This document shows, piece by piece, positions 37,311-46,749 of a stretch of 64,000 bases of DNA. The stretch's first letter is position 1. Each line of letters opens with the position of its first letter. The notes under the pieces were generated by a model. That model did not search any database and was not told the origin of the DNA. It saw only the letters and a program-made list of their open reading frames with translations. The translations under genes were made by a program, and so were the position numbers. Source of the DNA: Silvimonas iriomotensis (lineage in GTDB: Bacteria > Pseudomonadota > Gammaproteobacteria > Burkholderiales > Chitinibacteraceae); assembly GCF_014645535.1 (NCBI RefSeq), contig NZ_BMLX01000001.1, positions 1,171,169 to 1,235,168 of the forward strand. The letters are read 5' to 3'.

Positions 37311-38291
37311 GTGCAAATTCCGTTTATCCAGCCCCTGCAAGATCGTATCCAGCACTGGATGGCGCAGCGCCATCCAGCCGTGACCGGCACCATCAGGGTC
37401 AAACAGAACCGCATTTATGTGCTGCCCAGCGGTTTTGGCATGGCCTATGCGCTGACCTGCGTGCTGGTGCTGATCGGCGCGATCAACTACCAGCTCAGTC
37501 TGGCGTACATGTTCGCCTTTCTGATGCTGGGGCTGGGCCACGCCGGCTTGATCGAGGCCTTTCGCAATCTGCTGGGTTTGACCATTACCGCCAACATCGC
37601 GCCCGCGGTTTTTGCCGGCGAGACGGCGCATTTTCCGGTGCAACTGGGCGACGGCCGCAATAGCGCCCGGCATAACCTGCGCCTGCACGCCGGCCGCAGC
37701 AAAGAGACGCTGCAGGCCCGCCTCCAGGCCGGCGGCGAGGCGCAGGTCTGGCTGCCGGTGCCGGCGCCCGCCCGCGGCTGGCTGGCCCTGCCGCGCATTA
37801 CCATCGAAACCCGTTACCCCACGGGCTGGTGCCGGGCATGGACGCTGGCACATCTGCACGCACAATGCCTGGTTTACCCCGCGCCGGAAAAGAACCCGCC
37901 GGGCTGGCCGGATGGCGGCGGCAACGAAAAAACCGGGCTGCGCGCACGGTCCGGTGATGAAGACTTTGCCGGGCTGCGCCAGTATCAGCCTGGGGACACC
38001 TTCCGGCAGATTGCCTGGAAACAGTCGGCGCGGCTGGAATGGCTGGCCGTACGCATGCATGAAGCACCGCACTCCGCCATGCTTTATCTGCGCTGGGGAG
38101 ACACCGCCGGGCTGGGGCTGGAGGCTCGGTTGTCGCGCCTGACCGCCTGGGTATTGCAGGCCGATGCCTCGGGCCGGCCCTACACACTGGAGTTGCCTGG
38201 CCGGCGCATTGAGCCCGCCAATGGCGCCCGCCACCGGGAAATCTGCTTACGCGCGCTGGCGCTGTTCGGCTTGCCCGGAGATGCGCCATGA
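37311..38291 (+). CDS. DUF58 domain-containing membrane protein
   Basis: This 326-residue protein has two adjacent membrane helices near residues 40-85 (GMAYALTCVLVLIGAINYQL, then AYMFAFLMLGLGHAGLIEAF) and a C-terminal DUF58 region with the hallmark DFAGLRQYQPGDTFRQIAWK. It starts with GTG 11 bases after the MoxR-type gene and ends in a 4-base overlap with the transglutaminase gene. DUF58 proteins are believed to work with MoxR ATPases at the membrane; a biochemical role is not established. Confidence 0.92.
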   Translation: MQIPFIQPLQDRIQHWMAQRHPAVTGTIRVKQNRIYVLPSGFGMAYALTCVLVLIGAINYQLSLAYMFAFLMLGLGHAGLIEAFRNLLGLTITANIAPAVFAGETAHFPVQLGDGRNSARHNLRLHAGRSKETLQARLQAGGEAQVWLPVPAPARGWLALPRITIETRYPTGWCRAWTLAHLHAQCLVYPAPEKNPPGWPDGGGNEKTGLRARSGDEDFAGLRQYQPGDTFRQIAWKQSARLEWLAVRMHEAPHSAMLYLRWGDTAGLGLEARLSRLTAWVLQADASGRPYTLELPGRRIEPANGARHREICLRALALFGLPGDAP

Positions 38292-40252
38292 CCCGTCGCA
38301 AGACCACAGCCGCGCCGTTGCTGATGCCCCCGTTTTATATTCTGGCCGCCGCCGTGGCCTGCGCGCTGGGGCCGGTGCTGCTGCAAGTACCCGTCTGGCA
38401 TAGCCTGCTGGTTTTATTGCCGCTGGGCTGGCGCCTGTGGCTGGCTCACGCCGGGCGGCCAGTGCCGCATCCGGTGATCCGCATTGGCGTTGCGCTGGCG
38501 TTGTTTGTGCCGATTTTGCTGCAATATCACACCCTGATCGGGCGCGGCGGCGGCGTTGCGGCGCTGGGTAGTCTGATTGCCGTGAAGTTTCTGGAAACCA
38601 CGAACCAGCGCGATGTACGCGTGCTGACACTGCTGGCGTTTTTTGCCTGCAGCACCGGCTTTTTGTTGTCGCAATCGCCTTTCATGATGCTGTATGCAGT
38701 GGCAACGCTGCTGTTGATCTGCCTGCAGCTGATGACCTGGATGCGGGAAGACGGCCACTTCGGCTGGCCCGACCTCTGGCGCGTGCTGCGCATGCTGGCA
38801 GAAGCGCTGCCGATCGCGTTGATCCTGTTTGTGCTTTTTCCGCGCCTGGCCACCCCGCTGTGGCGTATGCCCAACGACACCCAGCAAGCCCGCACCGGCA
38901 TGTCCGATACCATGGAGCCCGGCAGTATCAGCGATCTGGTCCAGGATGACAGCGTGGCCTTCCGCGTCGATTTTGACAATCTGTCGCCGCAACGCGCGCA
39001 ACTGTACTGGCGCGGCCCGGTGATGGAGCAATTCGACGGCACCACCTGGCGCACCGGTATACCCGGCAGCAAGCAGCCGCAAGTCATCACCCACGGCCTG
39101 CAATACCGCTACACCATGACGCTGGAACCCACCCAGCGCAACTGGGTCATGGCCATGGACATGCCGGTGCAAATCCCTTCGGACACCCGGTTTTCCAACA
39201 GCCTGCAGGCTTTGTCACGCAATACCCTGATCCAGCGGCAGCGCTTTGCCTTTACCAGCGCCGCCCACTGGCAGATCAAGGAAGAAGATCCGTTGCGCCT
39301 GAAGCGTGATCTGGCGCTGCCCAAAGACATCAACCCGCAAGCGCGCGCCCTGGCCGCGCAGTGGGCCGGCTTGCCGCCAGCCCAACGGATAGACGCAGCG
39401 CTGGATTTTCTGCGCAAGGGACACTTTCAATACACGCTGGGCCCGCCGCTACTGACCGGGCGGGACCGGGTGGATGAACTCTTGTTCCAGACCCGCGCCG
39501 GCTTTTGTGAACACTATGCCGGTGCCTTTGCTTTCCTGATGCGCGCGGCCGGTGTGCCGACGCGCGTCGTGGGCGGCTATCTGGGGGGCGAATACAACCG
39601 CACCGGCAACTACTGGATCGTGCGCCAGTCCTCTGCCCACGCCTGGACCGAAGTCTGGCTGGATGGCCAGGGCTGGCAACGCGTTGACCCCACTGCGGCC
39701 ATCGCGCCAGAACGCATTTTCCGTGGCCTGCAAGGCGCCGTACCGGCCACTGATCCGCTGCCTTATCTGTTGCGCAACGAAGACGGCTGGCTGGGCGATC
39801 TGCGCCTGCGCTGGGACGCCGTCATGCACGGCTGGGATAAATGGGTGGTGGGTTATGACGCCGAACGCCAGATGCGTGTACTGAGCCGACTGGGCATCGA
39901 CAACGTCGTCTCGACGCAGTTTATCGGGTGGCTGGGCGGTGCCTTCGGCATCGTGCTGCTCATCTATCTGCTCCTCAGCCAGGACTGGCAGCGCAAACGC
40001 TACGCTGACGCGGCGCAACGGCACTGGCTGCAATTCGAGCGCAAGCTGGGGCGTGCTGGCGTCATCCCTGCCGCAGGCGAAGGCCCGCTTAACTATGCTC
40101 GCCGCGCCGCCGCCCGCCTGCCACGGCAACAAGCCGAGATCCTGGCCATTGCCAGCCAGTATCTGACCATCCGCTACGGCCAGGCCTCCGATGCCCTGCC
40201 CGGTCTGGCGCGCGCCATCCGCCGCTTTCAGGTGCGCGGTGGCAAGCGCTAG
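38288..40252 (+). CDS. tgpA: TgpA-like transglutaminase/DUF3488 membrane protein
   Basis: This 654-residue protein has about six N-terminal membrane helices (residues 13-180), a periplasmic transglutaminase-like domain with the Cys-His-Asp set (RAGFCEHYAGAFAFLMRAAG, SSAHAWTEVWLDGQGWQRVD), one more helix (GAFGIVLLIYLLLSQDW) and a cytoplasmic tail with DUF4129-like features. In Pseudomonas TgpA is essential and its periplasmic domain has transglutaminase activity. The start overlaps the DUF58 stop (ATGA). Its own stop shares bases with the convergent GNAT gene's stop (CTAG). Confidence 0.93.
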   Translation: MTRRKTTAAPLLMPPFYILAAAVACALGPVLLQVPVWHSLLVLLPLGWRLWLAHAGRPVPHPVIRIGVALALFVPILLQYHTLIGRGGGVAALGSLIAVKFLETTNQRDVRVLTLLAFFACSTGFLLSQSPFMMLYAVATLLLICLQLMTWMREDGHFGWPDLWRVLRMLAEALPIALILFVLFPRLATPLWRMPNDTQQARTGMSDTMEPGSISDLVQDDSVAFRVDFDNLSPQRAQLYWRGPVMEQFDGTTWRTGIPGSKQPQVITHGLQYRYTMTLEPTQRNWVMAMDMPVQIPSDTRFSNSLQALSRNTLIQRQRFAFTSAAHWQIKEEDPLRLKRDLALPKDINPQARALAAQWAGLPPAQRIDAALDFLRKGHFQYTLGPPLLTGRDRVDELLFQTRAGFCEHYAGAFAFLMRAAGVPTRVVGGYLGGEYNRTGNYWIVRQSSAHAWTEVWLDGQGWQRVDPTAAIAPERIFRGLQGAVPATDPLPYLLRNEDGWLGDLRLRWDAVMHGWDKWVVGYDAERQMRVLSRLGIDNVVSTQFIGWLGGAFGIVLLIYLLLSQDWQRKRYADAAQRHWLQFERKLGRAGVIPAAGEGPLNYARRAAARLPRQQAEILAIASQYLTIRYGQASDALPGLARAIRRFQVRGGKR

Positions 40253-40818
40253 CGGATGATGGCGTAGATACAGCCATCCCCCACCACGCCCGCCGGGGTG
40301 ACGCGCTGGTTGCGCAAAATGCCCTCCAGGGTCATTCCCAGGCGTTCGCACACACGGCGGCTGGCCAGGTTGTCCGCATCACAATGCACCTCTACCCGGC
40401 GCGCGGCCAGCGTGTCGAAGGCCATCCACAAGAGCGCCCGGGCGGCCTCTGTCACATAGCCCTGACCATGGCGTGATGCCCGGCACCAGTAACCCAGTTC
40501 CAGCCTGGGAATACGCCAGTCCGGCCGATGCAAGCCCAGCGCGGCAACGAGATCGCCGGTTTTGTTGTCAAAAGCCAGGTAGGGCAAGTCTTTGCGCAAC
40601 AAAAAGGCTGCCGCACTTTCAATGCACCAGGTTTCAGAAGCCGCTACCGACGGTTCAAACATGGCCCAGGGCAAAGACGCCGGAAACGCACGCAACGAGG
40701 GCAGCGTTTCAAGCACGGCAGCGTGGACATCGGCGCCGTCACCTGCCCGGGGCACGCGCAACAACAGGCGTTCGGTTTCAATAAAAGCGGGGATGTGCTG
40801 CAGCAAGGGGGACGCCAT
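40249..40818 (-). CDS. GNAT-family N-acetyltransferase (RimJ/RimL type)
   Basis: This protein of about 189 residues starts with the RimJ/RimL pattern FIETERLLLRVPRAGDGADV and has LELGYWCRASRHGQGYVTEA as acetyl-CoA motif, followed by RVEVHCDADNLASRRVCERL and GMTLEGILRNQ. Relatives acetylate ribosomal protein N-termini or small amines. A GTG three codons upstream (40827) is the alternative start. It is convergent with tgpA and divergent from hemH. Confidence 0.93.
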   Translation of the reverse strand: MASPLLQHIPAFIETERLLLRVPRAGDGADVHAAVLETLPSLRAFPASLPWAMFEPSVAASETWCIESAAAFLLRKDLPYLAFDNKTGDLVAALGLHRPDWRIPRLELGYWCRASRHGQGYVTEAARALLWMAFDTLAARRVEVHCDADNLASRRVCERLGMTLEGILRNQRVTPAGVVGDGCIYAIIR

Positions 40819-41017
40819 ATGACTCACTTTGACCGGATCTGGTGGTCTACTTTAACCCGGCCGTGCGCGTTAAAGCGCAACAGACAAAAGAATGCGCGGC
40901 GCGGTTAACCGGGCCTTCGTCCTGACCCGGTGCGGCTGTTATGATATGCCGCCTGTCCGCCACGCCCCGCAGAGGGCCGCAGGCCCCACCCGCCAACGCC
41001 AACCAGGGACACCGTGC

Positions 41018-42136
41018 ATGCCTCGTTTTGCCAAAGAGCCCGAATACCGTCATGGCAGCATTGCCAGAACCGGCATCCTCTTGATTAACCTGGGTACACC
41101 CGACGCAGCCACGCCCGCTGCGGTGCGCCGCTATCTGCGCCAGTTTTTGTCTGACCCGCGCGTGGTGGAAATTCCGCGCCTGATCTGGCTGATCATCCTT
41201 AACCTGTTTGTGTTGACCACCCGCCCCGCCAGATCTGCCGCCAAATACGCTCTGATCTGGACAAGAGAGGGCTCGCCGCTGCTGGTATGGAGCATCAAAC
41301 AGGCCAAATTGCTCAAGGGCCTCCTGGGCGAACGCGCCGCGCGCTACGGCGCGCCAGCCCCGGCCGTTGCGCTGGGCATGCGTTATGGCAATCCGTCCGT
41401 AGCCAGCGCCATGGATGAACTCAAGGCCGCCGGCTGCGATCGGATCCTGGTGATGCCCATGTACCCGCAATACGCCGCCAGCACTACCGCCAGCGCCTAT
41501 GACGCGGTGTTCGCGCAGATGGCCCGCTATCGCAACACGCCCGAGTTGCGGCTGGTGAAATCCTGGCATGACTTTCCCGGGTATATCACCGCGCTGGCCG
41601 CACGTGTACGCAAAAGCTGGGATGAAAACGGCCGTGGCGAACATCTGGTGCTGAGTTTTCACGGCCTGCCACGTTACACGCTGGACCAGGGCGATCCGTA
41701 TTACTGCCACTGCCAGAAAACTGCCCGCTTGCTGGCCGCTGCACTGCAACTGGAAGAAAGCGAATACACGGTGGCGTTTCAGTCACGCTTTGGCCGCACC
41801 CGCTGGCTGGAACCGTATACCAGCGTGGCGCTGACCCAACTGGCGCGCGGCGGCGTCAAGACCGTTGATGTGTTCTGCCCGGGTTTTGTGGCCGATTGCC
41901 TGGAAACGCTGGAAGAAATCGCCATGGAAGGCAAACAGACCTTCCTTGCTGCCGGTGGCAAGGCCCTCAACCACATTCCTTGCCTCAACGATAATTCCGG
42001 GTGGATTGCCGCTTTAGCTGACTTTGTAGCCATTCAACTTACAAACTGGCCGACGACAGGTCAAACCACCGAACCACCGCTGGAAGCCGCGAAAATAGCC
42101 AATCTACGTGCGCAAAAACTTGGCGCGAAACAATAA
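41018..42136 (+). CDS. hemH: Ferrochelatase
   Basis: This 372-residue enzyme inserts ferrous iron into protoporphyrin IX, the last step of haem synthesis. It has GILLINLGTPDAATPAAVRR at the start, MRYGNPSVASAMDELKAAGC and VMPMYPQYAASTTAS in the middle, SFHGLPRYTLDQGDPYYCHC with the catalytic His, and QSRFGRTRWLEPYT. I start it at ATG 41018 (MPRFAKEPEY) with AGGGA 8 bases upstream; the 42 codons before it are not conserved-looking. Haem from this enzyme could feed the bacterioferritin and haemoglobin encoded further on. Confidence 0.96.
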   Translation: MPRFAKEPEYRHGSIARTGILLINLGTPDAATPAAVRRYLRQFLSDPRVVEIPRLIWLIILNLFVLTTRPARSAAKYALIWTREGSPLLVWSIKQAKLLKGLLGERAARYGAPAPAVALGMRYGNPSVASAMDELKAAGCDRILVMPMYPQYAASTTASAYDAVFAQMARYRNTPELRLVKSWHDFPGYITALAARVRKSWDENGRGEHLVLSFHGLPRYTLDQGDPYYCHCQKTARLLAAALQLEESEYTVAFQSRFGRTRWLEPYTSVALTQLARGGVKTVDVFCPGFVADCLETLEEIAMEGKQTFLAAGGKALNHIPCLNDNSGWIAALADFVAIQLTNWPTTGQTTEPPLEAAKIANLRAQKLGAKQ

Positions 42137-42149
42137 TGCAAAATAATTC

Positions 42150-42199
42150 TTGGGCAATTAGCCAATTCCAGTTACACTCAACGGTAAGCTTAATCTTAC
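42150..42199 (+). promoter_or_regulatory. Predicted promoter and palindromic operator of the two-component operon
   Basis: TTGGGC (42150-42155), a 17-base spacer and TACACT (42173-42178) form a sigma-70-like promoter. The palindrome GTAAG-N-TTAA-N-CTTAC (42184-42199) lies at the expected transcription start, 20 bases before the response regulator's ATG. OmpR-family regulators often control their own operon through such sites. Confidence 0.55.
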
Positions 42200-42218
42200 A
42201 ACCGGAAGGAATCCCCTC

Positions 42219-42917
42219 ATGAGCACTCGGCTCTTTCTCGCCGAAGACGATCTCATCCTTGCGGATGCCCTGAAAACCAGTTTGTCGCAGGCTGACTTCC
42301 AGGTCGACTGTGTCAATGACGGCTCTCTGGCGCTGCAGATTCTTCTTCACAACGATTACGATGTTGTCGTGCTGGATATCGGCCTGCCGAACATGGACGG
42401 CCTGACAGTGCTGCGCAACATTCGTCAGCACAAGCCTTCCCTGCCGATTCTGATCCTGACGGCACTGGACGGCCTGGAAGACCGTGTCGCGGGCCTGGAT
42501 GCCGGTGCCGACGATTACCTGGCCAAGCCGTTCGAATTTGCCGAACTGGAAGCCCGTCTGCGCGCCCTCTTGCGTCGCAGCCAGATCCTACCGCAATCGG
42601 TACAGCAACTGGGTAATCTGCGTCTGGACCGTGCAGGTCAGCGCGCCTGGTGCAACGACACCCCGCTGGATCTCTCCGCACGTGAACTGACCGTGCTGGA
42701 AATCCTGATGTCCAACATCGACCGCGTCGTGACCAAGGAACAGATCGTTTCTGAACTGGGTTCTGACAACGCCGAAGTGGGCCTGAACGCGATTGAAGTG
42801 TACGTACACCGTCTGCGCAAGAAGCTTGAGCCATGTGGTGTTGTGATCCGGACCATCCGCGGTCTGGGTTATTTGCTGGAAAAACAGCAACCCCACTCGG
42901 CGTTCGATGCAGGCTAA
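42219..42917 (+). CDS. OmpR-family response regulator
   Basis: This 232-residue regulator has a receiver domain (acidic pocket LAEDDLILAD, phospho-Asp at about residue 51 in VVLDIGLPNMDG, Lys in YLAKPFEF) and a C-terminal winged helix (LDLSARELTVLEILMSNIDR, then GLNAIEVYVHRLRKKLEPCG). It resembles the QseB/TctD group. The sensor kinase gene overlaps its 3' end by 11 bases. A GGAAGGA site precedes the ATG. Confidence 0.95.
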   Translation: MSTRLFLAEDDLILADALKTSLSQADFQVDCVNDGSLALQILLHNDYDVVVLDIGLPNMDGLTVLRNIRQHKPSLPILILTALDGLEDRVAGLDAGADDYLAKPFEFAELEARLRALLRRSQILPQSVQQLGNLRLDRAGQRAWCNDTPLDLSARELTVLEILMSNIDRVVTKEQIVSELGSDNAEVGLNAIEVYVHRLRKKLEPCGVVIRTIRGLGYLLEKQQPHSAFDAG

Positions 42918-44298
42918 GTATTCGCTCAAACGCCAGCTGTTACTCTGGCTTTTGATACCCCAGCTGGTCCTGTGGCTGGCTGGGGCGTTACTTAGTTTCC
43001 AGGTTGCCAGCCACTTCGCCAATGAAGTGACCGATAACAGCCTTCTACAGCTGGCCAATGCCCTGGCCCGGCAGATGCATGTAGAGGGTGGCAAAGCTGT
43101 TCCCCGCTTTCCTGAAGCCACTCACCTGATGCTGGATTCGTCGCCAGACGATCCGCTTCTTTATGCCGTTTCCGGCCCTGATGGCCAGAAAATCCTTGGC
43201 AATTTCAGTTTCCCGTCCGCACCAGAACTCAAGCAAAACCCTGGCAGTGAGCCTGTATTCAGTAATCTGATGCAGCTGGCCTCGCCGGTTCGCATGGTGT
43301 CGGTCTATTACCCGCTCGACAAAAACGGCTGGATTCACATCGAGGCCGCCAAAAGCCTGGCCAGCCGCAATCATTTGTCGCGCCAGATCATGTTGACGAT
43401 CGCCCTGCCACTGGGCGGTTTGCTGGTGGTAATGAGCTTTCTGGTCTGGCTGGGCATCAACCGTGGCCTGCGCCCGCTCAATGGTTTGCAGCGCCTGGTA
43501 GAAAAACGCTCACCGCAAGATCAGGCGCCGTTTGAACTGAGCCATGCGCCGCAGGAATTGCACGCGCTGGCCAAGGCCCTGACACAACTGCTTTCCACCA
43601 CGCATGAAAGCGTGGCCCGTCAGCGCCGCTTTATTGCCGATGCAGCCCACCAGTTGCGTACGCCGCTGGCCGGTCTGAAGTCGCAGACCGAACTGGCCAT
43701 GCGCGAAACCGAACCCGAACAACTGCGCGCCCGCTTGCACATGGTGCACACCAGCGCCACGCGCAGCATTCACCTCGTCAACCAGTTGCTGACCCTGGCC
43801 CGTTCTGAGCCAGGTACGCAAAGTGGCATGCCGCGCGTGAAAGTCGATCTGGCGCGTCTGATCCGTGATCTGACCGCAGAATCCGTCCCCCGCGCGCTGG
43901 CGGCCGGCATGGATCTGGGTTGCGATACCGCGCTGAACGAAGCGGTGATTGAAGGCAACTCTGCCCTGTTGCGCGAGTTGTTTGTGAATCTGGTCGAGAA
44001 CGCCATCAAATACATACCGCGCGGCGGCAATATCACGGTCCGCCTGACCGAAGATGACATGCGCTATGTGGTGGAAGTAGAAGACAACGGCACTGGTATT
44101 CCGGATGACGACAAACCACGGGTATTTGAGCGGTTTTACCGGCGCGAGCAGACCGGCAACGGTTGTGGCCTGGGTATGGCCATCGTCAAGGAAATTGCCG
44201 AGCGCCATGGTGGTTCGGTCAGCCTGCTGGATGCCAAACCGCACGGCCTGATCGTGCACGTGGAATTGCCCAAGGAACAACGGCGCCCTGCCGTCTGA
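42907..44298 (+). CDS. Sensor histidine kinase (TctE/QseC-like)
   Basis: This 463-residue membrane kinase has two transmembrane segments (about residues 10-33 and 160-182) enclosing a periplasmic domain of about 125 residues like the two-component sensor N-domain of TctE. The phosphoacceptor motif ADAAHQLRTPLAGLKSQTEL puts His near residue 248; the ATPase boxes are LVENAIKYIPRGG, VEDNGTGIPDDD and NGCGLGMAIVKEIAERHGG. It phosphorylates the regulator encoded just upstream. TctE relatives sense tricarboxylates, but the signal here is unknown. Confidence 0.94.
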   Translation: MQAKYSLKRQLLLWLLIPQLVLWLAGALLSFQVASHFANEVTDNSLLQLANALARQMHVEGGKAVPRFPEATHLMLDSSPDDPLLYAVSGPDGQKILGNFSFPSAPELKQNPGSEPVFSNLMQLASPVRMVSVYYPLDKNGWIHIEAAKSLASRNHLSRQIMLTIALPLGGLLVVMSFLVWLGINRGLRPLNGLQRLVEKRSPQDQAPFELSHAPQELHALAKALTQLLSTTHESVARQRRFIADAAHQLRTPLAGLKSQTELAMRETEPEQLRARLHMVHTSATRSIHLVNQLLTLARSEPGTQSGMPRVKVDLARLIRDLTAESVPRALAAGMDLGCDTALNEAVIEGNSALLRELFVNLVENAIKYIPRGGNITVRLTEDDMRYVVEVEDNGTGIPDDDKPRVFERFYRREQTGNGCGLGMAIVKEIAERHGGSVSLLDAKPHGLIVHVELPKEQRRPAV

Positions 44299-44342
44299 TT
44301 CGTCCGCCTACCCTGCCCGCACCTTGCCTGGCGCGTGGTTTA

Positions 44343-45287
44343 TTACTCCCGGCGCAGCCAGACAATCCGCGGAATATCAGTGGATTTACGCTCCAGCAAG
44401 GCGGCGTAACGCAAACTTACCCGTCCGAAATGGACATCGACCTCATTGACGAAATACGTGCTTTGCACCGCGATATCGGCCGCCACCACCGTGGTTTTGG
44501 CGCTGTCGGGCAAGGCATTGATGAAGTCTGTGGTATTGGCGTAATAAGAGCCGGCCCGTTTGGCCACGACGGCTTGCGCCTGGGTCACGCTCAAACCTGG
44601 CACGATGGCCGCCAGCACTTCTGCGCTGGCAAAGTTGACGTTCACCGCGGTCTGCGCCGGCAATACCGTGACAAATGGCCGCAGCAGGTTGATCACGTCC
44701 GGCGTAAAGCCGCGCACCCGGTTCAACGAGCCAAAGTCAGCCAGCCGCTGGTTTGCCGCGCGATAAGGCGGCGTTGCCTGCAGGTATTCGTTGTCTTCTG
44801 CACCGCCCGGGTTGCGGGTATCCGAATCGGCGTCTTCCCAGTCCACCAGTGCGTTGACCAGATCTGGCGAGATGGATAACGACGTAAACAGTTTCTTGCA
44901 GGCGGTGATTTCGACATCATTCGCCTGGCCGGTATCACTCACCAGATTGTTCAGGTTGAACAGCCCGTTCTGCTCGGTCACGCGGCCGCCCGCGCGGCCG
45001 TTTTCGACCGGAATGGATGGAATCGGGATATTCCAGGGCTCCAGCATGTGGTCGATCTGATTCAGGCGGTAATCGTCTTTCAGGGTCAGCCGCGCCAGGT
45101 TGATCGACGCGCGCACCACACCCATGGCTTCGGCCTGATCCATCTGGTTTTCCAGTTGGCGAAACCACAAGCCCTGCCGCCAGGCGATCCACGCCGCCAG
45201 TGCGGCGACCAGTGCCGCCAGGCCCACGGCGGTAAGAATGGCAATGCCACGCTGGCGCACGGCGGAAGTCACACGGGGCTGTCTCAT
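44343..45287 (-). CDS. gspK: Type II secretion system minor pseudopilin GspK
   Basis: This 314-residue minor pseudopilin sits at the tip of the T2SS pseudopilus. The N-terminal leader MRQPRVTSAVRQRGIAILTA has the prepilin cleavage Gly and lacks the +5 Glu, as is typical for GspK, followed by a hydrophobic helix. The large periplasmic part has the GspK features GLFNLNNLVSDTG and DALVDWEDAD-like VNALVDWEDADSDTRNPGGA. I start it at 45287, where it overlaps gspJ by 4 bases; the open frame continues 33 codons upstream inside gspJ. Confidence 0.93.
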   Translation of the reverse strand: MRQPRVTSAVRQRGIAILTAVGLAALVAALAAWIAWRQGLWFRQLENQMDQAEAMGVVRASINLARLTLKDDYRLNQIDHMLEPWNIPIPSIPVENGRAGGRVTEQNGLFNLNNLVSDTGQANDVEITACKKLFTSLSISPDLVNALVDWEDADSDTRNPGGAEDNEYLQATPPYRAANQRLADFGSLNRVRGFTPDVINLLRPFVTVLPAQTAVNVNFASAEVLAAIVPGLSVTQAQAVVAKRAGSYYANTTDFINALPDSAKTTVVAADIAVQSTYFVNEVDVHFGRVSLRYAALLERKSTDIPRIVWLRRE

Positions 45288-45889
45288 GGCAGGGCAAAAA
45301 TCCGGGTCACCGGGCCCTGCCCGGTTTGTTGCACGATGATGCGTACCGCGCGCGGCAAGACATCCGCACTGCCGGGCACCGGCCACTTGTTTTGCCAGTT
45401 GCTGGCGCTATCCATGAACGTCACTTCAAAGCGCTCTACCTGATCGAACATGACGTGCACTTGCGGCGTGGCTCTGGGCGCCTGGTCCAGCGTGTCCCAT
45501 TGCATCATTTCCAGCCGCCCGCCCTTGAGCCGGTAGCCGACGTGGATCGGTTCCTGGTCACGGTTGGCGCGCACCAGTTGCAACAAGGGCCAGTCCGGAT
45601 TATCCGGCTGGGCGTTGCCTTCAATCGGCGGTTGCGTCACGCCGCTGCTGTCGCGCCAGCTGCGGTTCAGTACCTGGGTCAGGTCATCGTCAAAGCGCCC
45701 CAGCACCAGCGTCATATCGCGCCAGTGCGTGGTTTCGCCATCCAGCCTGATCTTGGTATCGACCATGGTGGACAGGCCGCGAAAGGCGATCAGCGACATC
45801 ACGGCAAAAATCGCCAGTGCAATCAGGATTTCAATCAGCGTGAAACCGGCGCGGCTGGTGCGGGATGCGGGGCTATTGAACGCGGGCAA
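45284..45889 (-). CDS. gspJ: Type II secretion system minor pseudopilin GspJ
   Basis: This 201-residue protein has the prepilin motif [20 protein letters not shown] and the GspJ feature AFRGLSTMVDTKIRL with LEMMQWDTLDQAPRA later. It forms part of the tip complex with GspI, GspK and GspH. It appears to start with TTG inside gspI's last codons, with GGTGAG upstream; no ATG fits the leader length. Order and overlaps with gspI and gspK support cotranslation. Confidence 0.93.
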   Translation of the reverse strand: MPAFNSPASRTSRAGFTLIEILIALAIFAVMSLIAFRGLSTMVDTKIRLDGETTHWRDMTLVLGRFDDDLTQVLNRSWRDSSGVTQPPIEGNAQPDNPDWPLLQLVRANRDQEPIHVGYRLKGGRLEMMQWDTLDQAPRATPQVHVMFDQVERFEVTFMDSASNWQNKWPVPGSADVLPRAVRIIVQQTGQGPVTRIFALP

Positions 45890-46244
45890 GATAGCTCACC
45901 AGAGTGGCAGCGGCATGCTGCGGGTCTTTCTGTTCGTAAACCGTGATTTCCAGCCGGCGGAAAGACCGGTTGGGCGAAGGGCCCACATTGATGCGCCAGG
46001 TAAAGGTCTCACCGGCCTGGTCTTCGGTCCCGCTGGACTGGCCGGTCTCGGGGAAATCCCGCCGCGCCGTCAGCTCGGCCAGACGGTTTTCCGCCACCCA
46101 GCCCGCCAGCATGCGGGTACGAAAGTCCATGGCAGAATCAGTGGCAAAACTGGTGGCCTTGAGCGCGGCCACAAGGGCGATGGCGACAACCGCCAGTGCG
46201 ACCATCACTTCAATCAGGGTAAAACCGCGCTGGCGCTCAGGCAT
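45873..46244 (-). CDS. gspI: Type II secretion system minor pseudopilin GspI
   Basis: This 123-residue protein has a very short leader (MPERQRG) before FTLIEVMVALAVVAIALVAA, then KATSFATDSAMDFRTRMLAG and ENRLAELTARRDFPETGQSS as in GspI. It nucleates the pseudopilus tip with GspJ and GspK. ATG 46244 is preferred to the ATG 7 codons upstream because the leader then has the family's usual length. It overlaps gspH by 8 bases. Confidence 0.92.
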   Translation of the reverse strand: MPERQRGFTLIEVMVALAVVAIALVAALKATSFATDSAMDFRTRMLAGWVAENRLAELTARRDFPETGQSSGTEDQAGETFTWRINVGPSPNRSFRRLEITVYEQKDPQHAAATLVSYLARVQ

Positions 46245-46731
46245 TGGGCTCCACCTTATGCGCATTCACCCGCCCCATGACGTCGCCTTCCAGCAGCCAC
46301 TGGTTGCTGCCGATGTCCATCTCGACCGTAAACGGCTGGTTCACGCCGGAAGCCTCAAACACAATGCGCTCACCCAGGCGCAATTCGCGCAGGTTGGCCG
46401 TCTGCCGGGTAATGCGCAGATCGCCCGGCAGTTCATAGGGCTTGAGCACTTCATGATTGGGAATGGCCTGCCAGTTGTTCTGGTCGTCCTGCACCCAGAA
46501 CTGGTAGCCATGGCCGTCGGTTGACCAGCCTACCGTGCGCCCGCCGGCAATGGCCTCATCGCGCGCGTCTTCCAGCACGGCGGCAAGCCGGCTGGCTTCG
46601 CGCTCGGCCATCTGACCATCAGACTGGCCCAGCTTGACCACCGCCAGGCCCAGAATGATGCCGATCAGCGCCAGCGCGACCAGAATCTCGATCAGCGTGA
46701 AGCCGCGCGTGGCGCGCCTGGAAGCAGACAT
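46237..46731 (-). CDS. gspH: Type II secretion system pseudopilin GspH
   Basis: This 164-residue pseudopilin begins MSASRRATRG before the methylated Phe of [20 protein letters not shown]. The family feature QMAEREASRLAAVLEDARDE follows, and the C-terminal half forms a small sheet domain. It links the tip complex to the GspG filament. It lies 18 bases after gspG and overlaps gspI. Confidence 0.92.
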   Translation of the reverse strand: MSASRRATRGFTLIEILVALALIGIILGLAVVKLGQSDGQMAEREASRLAAVLEDARDEAIAGGRTVGWSTDGHGYQFWVQDDQNNWQAIPNHEVLKPYELPGDLRITRQTANLRELRLGERIVFEASGVNQPFTVEMDIGSNQWLLEGDVMGRVNAHKVEPNA

Positions 46732-46749
46732 GCAACGGACCGCAGGCGC

